64,000 nt of DNA. Origin: Gastrodia elata. Lineage: Eukaryota > Streptophyta > Magnoliopsida > Asparagales > Orchidaceae. The stretch lies in assembly GCA_016760335.1 (NCBI GenBank), contig CM028670.1:41211746-41275745 (forward strand), in the 5' to 3' direction. Positions 24,521-36,349 of the stretch are shown here, piece after piece. The notes under the pieces were generated by a model. The model searched no databases. It was given only the letters and a program-made list of their open reading frames with translations, and had not been told where the DNA came from. The position numbers and the translations under genes are program-made. Each line of letters opens with the position of its first letter. Positions within the stretch are counted from its first letter, which is position 1.

Positions 24521-24650
24521 CCTAGCCCATAAAGGCTATGGGGATAGATATATTTTCCCTAGCCCAGAAAGGTTATATGGATGGATAGAAATATGTATAT
24601 GTTTGCCCTAGCCCAGAAAAACTATGGGAATGGATAGATATATATATGTG
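24521..24650 (+). repeat. tandem hairpin array in solo LTR
   Basis: Three units of about 45-50 bases, each beginning CCCTAGCCCA. Units 1 and 2 can form a TAGCC/GGCTA or TAGCC/GGTTA stem around a 6-base loop. It lies about 0.9-1.0 kb from the LTR 3' end, as do unlike arrays in the other LTRs. Confidence 0.65.
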
Positions 24651-25527
24651 GGCCAAATTGGCCAATTCTTTTGATATGGCAGTTAGTACACAGAGATTTA
24701 TATACAGCGTTAATATTTGGCTTATTTTTCAGTATTTTTATTCAGTCAGTTATTCCTTTGTTCAGCTTATATATATTAGGATGTTAGAATTTTGCTGCTA
24801 TTATATGTATCATTGTTGAGTTAAGTTATTTAATTTGCATATTTTTTTTAATCACCAGCATATTTAAGATGTAGTATTTTTTCTAGCACTTGTGTAGTTA
24901 TTTATATATGCCTACCCTATTTAACTGATATATGAGGCATGTTTTAGCCTCCTTTTTGCTTAACTTATAAATATTGTTTATAGCTTTTCCCTTTCTTATT
25001 GTGTTAATCGCTCTTTTATTTGCTATAGTTATTGCTTAGAAAATGTAAAATGATGATATCCTTAAATTCATGAAATTTTAATAGCTTAAATTGTACTTAA
25101 ACTTATTAAAGTCTAATCAAATTTTCTTTTTTTGGCTGTGCCCTGTCATATATGTATATATGGCAGATCAAGAGTATATGCCAGATCCAGTGTTTGAGGA
25201 TTTAGTTGCTAGCATGTTAAAGTAAAGTACAGCTCATTAAAGGAGATATTCTTCCATCTTCTTAGCCTGCATTTAGTAAAAGTGTAATAACTAATTTTTC
25301 TTATTCTTACTGTTCTGCATTTAATGTATTATATGTGAATGAATTAAATGTGGACTATGTCTGGATACCTCATCTTTACTTATTTTTGCACTGCTATACT
25401 ATATGTATGTTTCTGTTGGATATTGCTCAGCTCTTGATTAGTATCACGAATATGTTTTTAGTTTAATGTCCGTGGTACTTATGACGACCACCTCTTAAAC
25501 TTAGTTGATTAAGGGGCGGCAGCCACA

Positions 25528-26052
25528 ACCAGTTCATGGGAAGATCATATCATATTAGTAGAGTTTGCATATAGTAACAGTTTCCAAGCCATCATTAAAA
25601 TAGCTCCTTATGAGGCCTTATATGGCAGGAAGTGCAGTACTCCGCTAGCATGGTCAGAATTAGGAAGTGTTCAGCTTTTTGGATCTAAGTTAGTCGAAGA
25701 AACTAATAAGAAGATTCATCTAATTTAGCCGAGAATCCATTCTGCTCAGGATTATTAGAGCAAGTATCATGATGCTCATCACCGTCTGTTAGAATTTATT
25801 GTTGGAAATTATGCTTATGTGAATGTGAGTCCAATGAAGGGTGTCTATAGATTTTGTGTAGTAGGGAAACTCAGTCCCCGTTATATTAAACCTTTTGAGA
25901 TACTATCTAAGGTAGCATCATCAGCATATATGTTGAATCTTCCTGATGACTTTGCAGCCGTTTACACTGTGTTCCATGTATCGTCATTAAGAATATGTCT
26001 AAGAGACCCTTCTCACATCATTCAGCTTCCATCAGTAGAAATTCAGCCCTAA
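25528..26052 (+). pseudogene. element 3 integrase, 3' part
   Basis: Resumes with WEDHIILVEFAY, then IAPYEALYGRKCSTPLAWSE and the GPY/F-like region (VGKLSPRYIKPFEIL, VFHVSSLRICL). At least two internal stops are present. Homology ends at IQLPSVEIQP; the chromodomain tail and 3' LTR are gone. Confidence 0.87.
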
Positions 26053-26387
26053 ATTGGATTTAAAATTTATTAAGAATTATTAGTTAATTAATTAATTAAA
26101 TTTTATTATTTAAATTTTATATTTATTAATTTTAATATTATGGGATTTGTTGTCGGGACCGCGATAGATCCGCTGAAGGGTCCCGACAGTGGCGCAGCAG
26201 TCTGCTCCAATGGATGCGTTAGCACGCATCCTAGCGCTACCGCACACCTAGATCTAATCTCAGTTGATGGATCATCGGATGCCAGATCTTCAACCTGCAT
26301 AAGTAAATATGCATCAGGACCGTCCGGAACCAATGGTCGATCCATCAGACGGCCCAGGGCATCCCAAGTTTTATTCACCTTCGTCTA
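26053..26387. repeat. short LTR-like fragment with two strong hairpins
   Basis: AT-rich for 90 bases, then GC-rich and similar in character to the LTR core blocks. It contains a perfect 10-bp inverted repeat (26151-26160/26179-26188) and a perfect 7-bp one (26212-26218/26225-26231). No gene is recognisable. Confidence 0.45.
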
Positions 26388-26509
26388 TGTAACAACCCTA
26401 GGTTGTTACCTTACTAAAATTATAGGTAACCTAGTCAATTTTAAATACCATTACTTATATAACCTTAAATTGAACCTATCTAGAAAATTTGAAGTCCATT
26501 GGACCTCTC
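26388..26509 (+). repeat. 5' LTR of element 2, first 122 bases (LTR C)
   Basis: Begins TGTAACAACCC and aligns with the start of LTR A on the minus strand, including the GAAGTCCATTGGAC segment. Interrupted after CTCTC by solo LTR D. Confidence 0.88.
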
Positions 26510-27381
26510 TGTGGGGCCCCTCATACTGATAACAAGAAAGTACGGTGCTCCAGCTGTGGCAAATCCCCAATTTAAATAAAGTTAGGTAAACCTAACCTAC
26601 CTTAAGCCAAGGACTTGTCACCAAGTACTATAACATTCATCAATATATAAGTATCAAAGTGGCAGAAGCAACAAACAGTAAAGTAACATTCACAAGCATA
26701 CATAGTAGAAAGAGGGAAAAATAGACAGTATAGTAACTCATCACAATGCAGAAATGAAATACATCCAGAATTAATTATTACAAACTAAGTTGTAAAGGAA
26801 ATGAAAAATGTCTCTCAATCTCACTGAAATAAAATGTAAGATCTATATAAACAGCAGTAGCACGATCCTCCTCCTGAACCTGCTCCTCTCCTGCAACACT
26901 GCCCATGAACAAGTCTGAATTTGATAATTGTCGGTATCGCAAATGCCAGAGCCCCAGCCAACAAAATAAAAAGTTATAGTTAGATAATTGTCTAAGTATA
27001 TTTTAGGCTATTTTAATAAACTGAATATTTTAATGATATCACAATTTAAATTAGCTAAACATGCAAGCGGTAATAGGTGCAACAAGTTATGAAGAAGCGG
27101 GTAACTATAAATTATCCATTTATAGCCAGTAACTAGTATGAAAAATAACATACAATGCAAAATAAGTAAGGTGAGGCTAAAAGCTAAAAGAAACAGCAAC
27201 TATAATACAAATTTTGATCCTAACATGCTTATGATCATATCAATACATGTCGAGTACATAAAGAATACAATACTGAATAAAACACGCAATTCTAGAATCC
27301 TAAATATGCCAATATATATATATATATAACTATATGAGTATACATACAACATGCTAATTAATACAAAAAAAAAAGAAAAAG

Positions 27382-27488
27382 GCCACTGAGACATGTGGCA
27401 AAAGCAAGACAAATAATATAATGCAAGGCCACTGAGACATGTGGCAAAACGAGCAAGTACTGAAAGTAAGGCCACTAAAGCATGCGGC
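27382..27488 (-). repeat. tandem hairpin array in solo LTR D
   Basis: GCCAC...GTGGC at 27382-27399 and 27428-27445, and GCCAC...GCGGC at 27471-27488, each with an 8-base loop. Confidence 0.7.
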
Positions 27489-30239
27489 AAAGCAAAATAG
27501 AAAACAATACTGAATAATCCAGCTAAAGTAGCAATAAGCCTAAGACATAGTACTGCCACACTAGCCAATAGGCCATCCAGGGCCCCCAATACTGAAATAT
27601 CAATCTATACCCAGCCAATAGGCCATCCCAATCCTCTAGGTCTGGGTCAATTCTGCACAATACTATTACTGAAGAGGCAGACTATGCTAGGACATATTCT
27701 ACCAACTATAAGCAAGGCAAGAACTGAATGATATGCAATTCAATTACTAACTTAGGATGTACCATCCATATCCTAAGTTCTCATATTATGCTCAAGGAAT
27801 AAGGCTCAATAACCAAAGTATGTCATGCAAATCAAATCAAAGTAAGCAAGGGACTCAATCTAAACTTATGTGATATCTGTTGTTATCTAATTACTAAATC
27901 TAGCTACTCTGAGAATACAAGTTTAGGATCTCCAATATACAACTATCGAGTAGAATCTCAGATTTACATCCTTAAAGTTAATATTAGAACTTAACAAGTT
28001 CTAATCCAAAATCATGTGATGAGTATATGGTTTAAGTAAATAAATCAACGACCTAATTTATTAATATTTTATTCTTCTACCCAAATCTTGATTAAGTAAA
28101 TCAAGATTTAAGGATTCTAGAATTAAACCCCACTTTGGTGTTCAAATCCTAAATCTAAGGTAGTATCCTAACTAGGGTCTAGGGTTCACACTTTAACCCT
28201 AAGTAAAAGATGAAGAATCCTATGAGCTGAAAGATCCAGGAACTAAGAACTTAGTGAAAGGTTATTTTACTGATTATAAGATAAAATAATCAATTAAGAA
28301 CTTGAGAATCTAAGATCTATATTCAATCCTTAAGAAAATTTCATTATCTTATGAATTGAATTATCCTATACCCACATGGAAGGTTTCAAGGGATTAAACA
28401 ATGAAGCATTTAAGAATTCAATTGGAGATAGTTTGATTCAAGTAGAAGATCTAAAATCTAAGATTATTTGATCACTTTAGACTTAGGCTAGGTTTGAGCT
28501 TAAGCTTTACCAATTACATTTCTTTTGAATTTAGCTCATAAGTTAACTTAGTTAAACTTATTAATGTGAGATTTAGCATCTACAATTATTGGGTTCAATT
28601 ATTAAGTCATGCATAGTGACCCCCTTTAAGATCACTCAAGATCTAAATATTTTAATTAAGACTAAATGAAGAATCTTTAGTTTAATATGAATATTATTAA
28701 CATTATTAGCTTAAGAGTTCAGGGAACATTAGTAATCTAAATTAGGGTTAATTTACTGAATTTCCTAAGGTTTAAGGGTACTTAAACACATCTTGGCCAA
28801 AATGACCAAAATACCCCTCATAAGGCTAAAATTGGGATTTTAGGGTTTATTAATCTAAATTAAATCTATTCTATTTTAATGTGTTTCATATTGATTAATG
28901 AAGTGGGAAACACTCTTATCTTAAGTTTTGACAACCTAATTAAGCTAATTGGCACTAATCACTCCCTTAAGCTAATTAGGGTAATTAGTGAATTTAGGCA
29001 TTCTTAGAGCAATCCAATCTCACCCAGAGGTCCCACCATGCTTAGGATAGCATTAGGAACTATATTTGCTAAATCAGAGGCTTAATTAGGGTTTAATTTA
29101 TTAATCCCTAATTATGGTGATTAAGGAGTGATTAAGAGAATTTAGTATCCAAAATTGGTTTTAAAGGTCTACAATTATTCTTTAGGGTTTAATGAGCAAA
29201 TCAGAGCCCTTAATCAATTAATTTGGTAATTAATTGAATTTATTATGATTTAATTAAAAATAAAAAAGGTTTAATCAATTATTTTAAATCCAACCATTAG
29301 ATTTGTGATTTTATTTTATATTTAGATTCCTTGTATTTTGTATTTTTATTTAAATAAAAACTATAGAATTTGATTTATTTAATTAATAACTATAGAAAAT
29401 TTAATCCTATAATTCGTTTATTAACCGCGGCCCAAAATCAGAACCACACGGGTCGGGGTCAGCCCGGCCCAAAATGGGTCGTCTTCTTCCTCTCGACGGG
29501 TCCGTCCCAGGCGAGATTCAGCGCTGAAATTCTCGGCGCTCAGATGACGGCGACGGCTCAACTCGATCCCTACACGTTCCTGGGGTCGAGACGTATCGAT
29601 TGGACTAAGAACCCACATCAGGATCCCTCTAGATCGATGGAGTGCTACTCACCCAAGACGCCTTCGATAGGGGCGTTTCATACTTATTATGAGGAGACAA
29701 TTCTCCTCACAGAGGCCACTAATCGGCAGGGGTTTGATACCTACACCTTCAGGGAGGTGAGGCGAGTCGAACCCCTAAGGTTTCATAACCTGGGGCGTAG
29801 CCGATCGCTGGATCCTTACTCGAACTCAGCCATGGCTCGGCCGCTAGCTCAATCGATCGATACGATTGATTCAAGCTAGCCTAGCCCCGGGCGACAATCA
29901 CGACTGGTTCCCTAGGTGGCTACGGCTAATTAGACGACATCCAAAGGCTCAATGCAGAGACAGGCGAGGAATTGGATCGAAGGAAATCCATAGAAGAAGG
30001 TTGTACCTTGGAGACGGAGTTGTAGGTCTGGTCCGAGAGGAATTGAAGGCAACTGGAGCTTCTAGAAGACTACCACGAGCTTACAGGGGGTCTGAACACC
30101 AGACTCGCACCCTCTGTCAGTGGTACTTAGCTCCATAAGTTCTAGGAATCACCGAGAGGGAAGGAGGCTTCAGGAGGGATCTGGTTGGAAATTAGGGGTT
30201 CACAGTGGGCAAAGGGACTCACTGTGAGCTCCAGGGGGG

Positions 30240-30247
30240 TATTTATA
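30240..30247 (-). promoter_or_regulatory. LTR TATA box (solo LTR D)
   Basis: TATAAATA on the minus strand, 0.91 kb from the LTR start, matching the spacing in LTRs A-C. Confidence 0.55.
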
Positions 30248-30441
30248 GGCCTAGGGAAGCTCTGGGGATGGTATCCAAGGCTTGGCAATGGGAGGAGGCT
30301 CGGGCCGAAGAGAAGGCTCGGACCAACGGCTATGGGAATTTTGGGGAGATGATGACCGGCAAGACGGACGCATCGAGGGCAGGAGGGGAAAATTCAGGGT
30401 ATTCCCATACTGCCACGAGGGCTGGAGGTCTCCAGGTTGTC

Positions 30442-30466
30442 GGGGGGGGGGGGGGGGGGGGGGGGG
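30442..30466 (+). repeat. G homopolymer, 25 bases
   Basis: Uninterrupted run of 25 G in the GC-rich core of solo LTR D. It could form a quadruplex; its true length is uncertain because such runs are hard to sequence. Confidence 0.85.
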
Positions 30467-31161
30467 CAGCTAGCGACGGGCGAGACGAAGGAGATGATCC
30501 ACAATGCTCGGGGTTCCCTGGGCCGTCTGATTGATCATCCATCGAAGTGGGACGGCCCTGATCTCCCGACACTTAACGAATGATCACGAATAATGGATCG
30601 GCCGTTGGATCAACTCGGGTAATCTAATGGTTGATCGAGTGTACTTACGGTGGGTAGCTAGATGCCGTCAGATCGGGATCTCGAAATCGTGGAACGGTCC
30701 TGATGGAACGGGTCTTGATTTAAAGCGCGGCCATTGGATCAGCTTCGCTGGATGGACGGCGCGGATGGTGCCCGTGATTTGGGATTAGTTGACCGTTGTA
30801 ATAGGGTATAAATGCAATTTAGAATTGTTTAAAACCATAAATTGCAATTGAACCAATTTAAATTAAATCCAAAATATGCCTAAATGACCTCCAAAAATTC
30901 CCAAAATTTCACCCTTAGCTAATTTGGGGGTGGGAAATTCAAAAATAAAGTCAGATTTTAATTTGGAGATCAAATTAATTTAGATATTTTCTAGGGCTCA
31001 AAAGTAGCCAAAAAAACTAAAATTTCTAATTTAGCTCTGATTGATTTCAAACTTTTAGGGTTAGGTTTAAATGATCCATTGAATCTAATGGAATCAAAAT
31101 TAAGGCTTGGTTTAGCTTAATTAAACTAGATTTAGCTAGAGTAATAACCAGGGTTGTTACA

Positions 31162-34100
31162 TTCTCTAAGTCCAAAATAATAATTTGATTAGTCTAGATA
31201 CCCTAGATTATACCTGAAATATTTTGATCTCAAAATAAAATTCTGATTGCATTTTTGAATTTCTCACCCCCAAATTAGCTAAAGGTGAAAATTTGGTACA
31301 ATTTGGAGATCATTTAGGTCATAATTCAATTTAAAATGGTCTGATTGCACAAAAGGGTTCCTAACTTTTCAAATTTGCAATTATACCTTTTTACCCGATT
31401 AAACGGCCGGATCCACTGTGCGGATCGAGGGCGATCCGCTGCGGAGCCCGGTCATGCGACAGCGGAGTCCCGCACATCTAGTCGTCGCGCCTTTTTAACC
31501 AACGGTCGGGATTTGATCTCGCTAGACCGCGGATCCGTCGTTGGATCCATCCCGTGGATCCTATGGCCAGGATCGCTCCTGCGATAGGCCGTTAGGATTC
31601 GAGCGATCCCAACCGTAGTGCCATCTGATCGATAGATCAGACAGCTTCTGAAGGTCCCAGCACTGTGGACCTTCGTCTTCGCAACGCCAGCACCCGACAG
31701 GGAAATTTCCGGTACTGCTAGCTGCCCATTCGGTTTGCCACTCGCGCCTCCAGCTCTGCAGAGCCGTTAGGAACTTCCCAAGAATGGTTAGAGACCCCAT
31801 TCGGGCCTCGTGACCCGACCGAGCTCGAATTGGAAATTCGAGAGCTCGGCCATGGCTTGACTTCTCGGGTCCTCTCCAGCCCGAGCCAGCCCTCCAAAAG
31901 CTTCCCTAAGCTCGCCTGAAGCTATAAATAGCCTCAGGAATCCCTCCTCCATCCCTTTGCTGCTCAATTTCCCTCGAATTGTCACTACCTTCCCTCTCGC
32001 CATTGCTGAACTCCAGAGCTCAAGAAAGCAATCCGGTAGCTTATGAACCGCTGATAGTAGGCTCTCCTGGTGTTCAGGATCCTTTGCAGTGTCTGGAAGT
32101 GCAGCCAAGGCCAGCCGAGCCCTCAGACGGTCACCCCGAGCTCGCCTAAGAATCCAGGTACTCCCAGTTGCTGGTTTCGAGCCACTAAGGCTCGAACCTT
32201 CTTCCTTTTGATGCGTATGCGTTCGTATTGTCGTCCCAAACCAAATGGTATCGAGACTAAGATCTAGGTCAGCCCTGATCGATCGAATCGATCGATCGGG
32301 TTAAAGCTCCTTAAGGATCGCCTCGGTAGAGTAAGGACCCGGTGATCTAGACCATCCCAGACCCTCAGACTAGAGGGATTCGATCCGCCTCACCTCCCTG
32401 ATGGTGTAGGGATCGAGCCCGGGGTCTGGCATGGCCTCTGAGGGGAGAATTGTCTCCCCACAGTAGCTCCAATGGAGTAGCCCTCGGGTGAGTAAGGTCT
32501 GGCCGATCCGGACCGTCTCATAGAGGGATTCTGGTTTCGTTCGGTGCGTCTGATCATGGTGATCATGTAGCGATCAAATGCTGGTCCTACCGTGGTCAGG
32601 AGGCGTCGAAATTTGGAGATTAGGGTTCCCCTAATTGGCCTCTTCGTCGGGATGAAGGCACAAGGATGAAGGTCCTGTGCGGGTCGGGTCAGCCCGTGAC
32701 CCGCGCGGTGCGACAGTCGCGGGTCTTCGGGCCCCGGTCGATCCACGCGATTTGGTTAATGGGCCGAGCCCATTTAATTAATATTCGATTAATTGGAATT
32801 ATTTTCCTTAAGGAAAATAATCCAATTAATCAAATCATATGAAAATTTAATTAGAAAAATACAGAATGTATTAATTGAATAACTTTTAATCCACTGGTCC
32901 AAAGCCTATGATATTATATATGAAAAGGATCTTTAATTATTGCTTAATTACAGTGAACCTTAATTAGGGTTTTTTAGTAGTTTTACTTAACCAAATTTTA
33001 TGTTTAGGGTGCCATTAGTTTACTTATGATGAGTAGAATACATGTGCTAGGTGGATTATTTTTCTGAGTTCTAAAATTTTAGTTGTGCCATAATTTTGTT
33101 AAAGCATGATTAGTAAAAATTAGGGTTTATGCTCACTGGATTTTAGCAAACTTAGGCTCTGATTAATTAACCTATTAAGTAGAACTTGTGTGCCAAATTG
33201 CAACTAGTTTTAATGGCTGGATTTGTAATTAAGTGCTAATCCATTTGAATGGATTTAGTGTTTGATTAGTACTAATTACTTTTCTATTTTTATAAACTTT
33301 TCTATTTTTATGCTTCATAACAGTAGGATAAATGTATTGGAAACTTTATATGTTAATCCATAATGTATAATTTGGACAAAACAAAAATTGGAGATCTTAA
33401 CCTCCTTAATTAACTTAATAAATCTTAAGACTTGGATCAAGCTTTTAAGACTTGATCTAGGTTTGAGGTTGCCACCAATAATACATGAATAATCCACTGA
33501 TTTGACATTGATCTTTAAACACCCACTTGATTTTACTTAAGGCATGAGAAGGGATCAAACCCTAATATACTTAAGAAATATCCAAATCCTTAAAAACTTG
33601 ACTTAATTGATTGATTATAAGACAATGAATTTGACATTTTCCAATAATGCATCTGATTTGATATTGACTCTAAACATTCAACTTAGACATGATAAGGTTG
33701 AAAATAACTCTATGTGATTTCCTAATCTGAATCAAGACCTTAAGATCCTTAATTTTCTCTTAAGTAAGAGGATTAGCATAAGAGGTTAATAAAATCATCT
33801 TGATTAAATAATTGATCTAAAATCTTAATAATACCTTCTGAATTAAATCCCATAATCTTAGATTAAGTTGTGATCAGGTGACTTGATCATCTAATCTGAT
33901 CATTCTAAACCTAATTATGAAATGGAACCCAATATATTAATATCAGAAGTTAAAATGAGGAGTCTTAAGCATCTCTTCATAAGATCGTCCTGAAATATTT
34001 AAAAGACCTAAATTCATATACTTTGAGGTAGGAGACCTTGTATGACTCTTTGGGGTAGAAGCTTAGAAGATCCCATAACCTTAGAGATTGATCTTATCCC

Positions 34101-36032
34101 CTCATGGTAGAAATCACTTAAGATATTAGACAGATACTTCTCCTTGTGGTAGAATCCATATTAAGTGATTTTTGATCACCATTTTTGTAAAACCTTGTAT
34201 AGGACTTACCCATTAGTTTAGGCCTTAGTAGTCTTGATAATTCCTTGCTTTATTAAGTAGACTTGATTGAACTTTGATTATTGGGTGGTGTAATATAGTA
34301 TACCCATACTACTAGTTTCTAGTAGTATTCAGGATTGGTTGATTCACTCTAATAAGTACTTATGAGCAGGTTCTAACCTGAGGGATTAGACAAATACAGT
34401 CCCGTTAGAATAAATCATTCAAACTTAAGAGTGTATTAAATGGGTATTCATTCCTTAGTTTGATTGAAATATAATTTGCCAACGGGCAATGCCTCCTAGA
34501 GAAGATCGCTTCAATAGGTCTGGCTCAACCAAACTAAGTAACCGAAGTTACCTCCTTTGAAACACTAGGTGTAATTGTGAGTGGGGCATCTTAATAACTT
34601 AGCTTGAGATACAAATCGCCAACAGGTGATGCATCTTATCGAAGATCACTTCGTTAAGGTGGCTTAATCAAACTAAGTGATGAGAATTACCTTCCTTACA
34701 AAGACACTAAGTATGTGTATACCATCATTCTACCTAATAATCTTTAATGTGAATCTGCAACTCTAACTAATTATTGTTCTAGAAGCTAGGAGTCAAAATT
34801 CTTTTAGCAGGATTCTGCATAGTGGAGACTTAGAATTCATTATCTGCATTCCAAGTTTTCATGGCTTTCTGGATTTTTACTCATATAGAATAGGAGCATG
34901 GGCATAAGCATGAGCATGAACTTTAAGTATCATTTCAACGGTAACATATGAGCATCAGTAATGAAGTATGGGTTACGGAATATTACATACACATACTGGG
35001 GAAGTCCGGGGTGCATCTACGTCGCCATACTGTATTCCTAACCGGGTGTATGTTTACATTGGACCGTACTACTCATAGTCTTTCAGTGATAGTTCAGTGA
35101 CATATTCGTGACATATGTGGTGTGGCATATTTGGGTGCATCTTTCTAGTGACATACAGTATATCATTTGACATTTCTTTCATCTTGATTTATGAATATTC
35201 AATGTTTCATTTACTTTCAGTTCTCTTTTGTGTGACAGTTTTACTTATTTAGCCTTTATTGTCTTACTTACTCAGTTGTTTTAGTTTTTCCTTACTTAGT
35301 TTCTTTTCCCCAGTTTTCCTGCAGTTGTACTTTACTTGTTACTTGTTACTTGTATTTAGCTTTATTACTGTATAGTTAGTTGCGATGTGTTAGACTTCTT
35401 GTCTAACACGGGGTACTTTTGAGATCCAGCAATTTGCTAGATCCCGAGCAGCTTGTAAAGACAGGGCAGGAGGACACACAGGAGATCCAGGAGGAGTACG
35501 TGGAGCCTTAGTGGATCGGACATCTACCTTTACTTTCAATTTTATTTCAGTACTACACTAAACTTTATATATTTCTGCATTTAAAATAGTATGTAATAAA
35601 TTCTGGATGTATCTTTTACTTTCTTTTTCTGAGACGAATATTTACTACTGCTTGTGATGAATGTATTCTGGATGTATTACTTTTAGCTTTCGCACTCTGT
35701 TGTACTACTATACTTAGTATTGTGATGTGACCAACATACTGGAAATGCTGATATATTGATGATGTATATTGGATCCTCACTCATTCTTTAAATCCAATGT
35801 ACGTGTTAGCCTAATACTTAAGGTAAGTGTTCTACTCTTATCTTAACTATTGGCTCTCGATCCTACTCTTAGGATCGAGTCAGTAGCCTTCAGCATGGCT
35901 TAGTCTTAGACTCGCCTATTTGGGAAGATGGGTCTTGCTTGTATACCCATCCTCCCGAGTAGCGCACTGCTCCGCCGCAGGATGTACACATATCTCTTGT
36001 CATTTGCGCGCGACGATAGGCGGGGCGCTACA
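31162..36032 (+). repeat. 5' LTR of element 2, remaining 4.87 kb (LTR C)
   Basis: Resumes directly after solo LTR D and ends in GGCGCTACA two bases before the primer site. It aligns in reverse with LTRs A and B. It holds the TATA box, a GC-rich core (31400-32760), a long AT-rich leader region and, near the end, a perfect 9-bp inverted repeat GTGTTAGAC/GTCTAACAC (35387-35395/35401-35409). Confidence 0.9.
31923..31930 (+). promoter_or_regulatory. LTR TATA box (LTR C)
   Basis: TATAAATA within GCTATAAATAGC, about 0.88 kb from the LTR start once solo LTR D is discounted. Transcription from here would leave about 4.1 kb of LTR as RNA leader. Confidence 0.65.
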
Positions 36033-36034
36033 GT

Positions 36035-36045
36035 TGGTATCAGAG
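36035..36045 (+). other. primer binding site, initiator tRNA-Met type (element 2)
   Basis: TGGTATCAGAG two bases after the LTR end, identical to the site in element 1. Confidence 0.9.
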
Positions 36046-36349
36046 AAATACCATAAAGTGTCAGATAAGGAGTTATTCTTATCTACTTTATGCTATGTTC
36101 TCTGTCTCAGATCAAGATCACAGGTTACTAAGTATAGTGCAAACCAATCATCCAAAACAGTTCATTAAACTGTCTTAGAAACAAAAAGGGAGAAATTATG
36201 TCTAGAAGAGTGACATTGTAGGAATTTAACGCACATAATAGATTGATTGAAATTGTAACTCATAAAATGGACATCTTAGGACTTGAACGAACTTTTGAAA
36301 ATAATAATCAACTATGAACAAAATACTTATGGGTTGAAGTATTCTAGGG

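Larger units (their letters stand above)
20431..25527 (+). mobile_element. solo LTR inserted in element 3 integrase
   Basis: 5097 bases, from TATAACAACCC (one change from the usual TGTAACAACCC) to GCAGCCACA. Flanks are ACCGG (20426-20430) and ACCAG (25528-25532), a 5-bp duplication with one mismatch. Integrase homology is collinear across it (...ILDFT | SSWEDH...), which proves insertion. A TATAAAA box is at 20979-20985, a GC-rich block at 21020-21420, and a threefold tandem repeat at 24521-24650. No coding region of its own. Confidence 0.92.
17580..26050 (+). mobile_element. decayed Tekay-like gypsy element (element 3), internal region only
   Basis: Gag tail, protease, RT, RNase H and integrase homologies run in order on the plus strand, interrupted at 20430 by a solo LTR and resuming at 25528. 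Many stops and frameshifts are present. Neither LTR, primer site nor chromodomain is found: homology begins near 17580 and ends near 26050. The more advanced decay suggests it is older than elements 1 and 2. Confidence 0.88.
26510..31161 (-). mobile_element. solo LTR D inserted in LTR C
   Basis: 4652 bases on the minus strand, from TGTAACAACCC at 31161 to GGGGCCCCACA at 26510. Flanks are CTCTC (26505-26509) and TTCTC (31162-31166), a duplication with one mismatch, and LTR C is collinear across it. It contains a TATA box (30240-30247), a run of 25 G (30442-30466), a TTAGA...TGTCTAA palindrome (26980-26995) and a threefold GCCAC/GTGGC hairpin array (27382-27488). Open frames in the GC-rich core have no recognisable domain. 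Confidence 0.92.

Noticed and set aside
26106..26529. Open frames crossing the element 2 LTR start
   Set aside because: They run through an LTR border and hairpin region and have no homology I recognise.
27200..27589. 129-residue hydrophobic open frame on the minus strand
   Set aside because: It is composed of LTR tandem repeats and microsatellite; hydrophobicity comes from AT-rich codons.
29370..30534. Several open frames in the GC-rich core of solo LTR D
   Set aside because: Located in non-coding LTR, both strands open, and one depends on the G homopolymer length.
30205..30534. Glycine-rich protein candidate
   Set aside because: The glycine run is the 25-G homopolymer, read in any frame as Gly.
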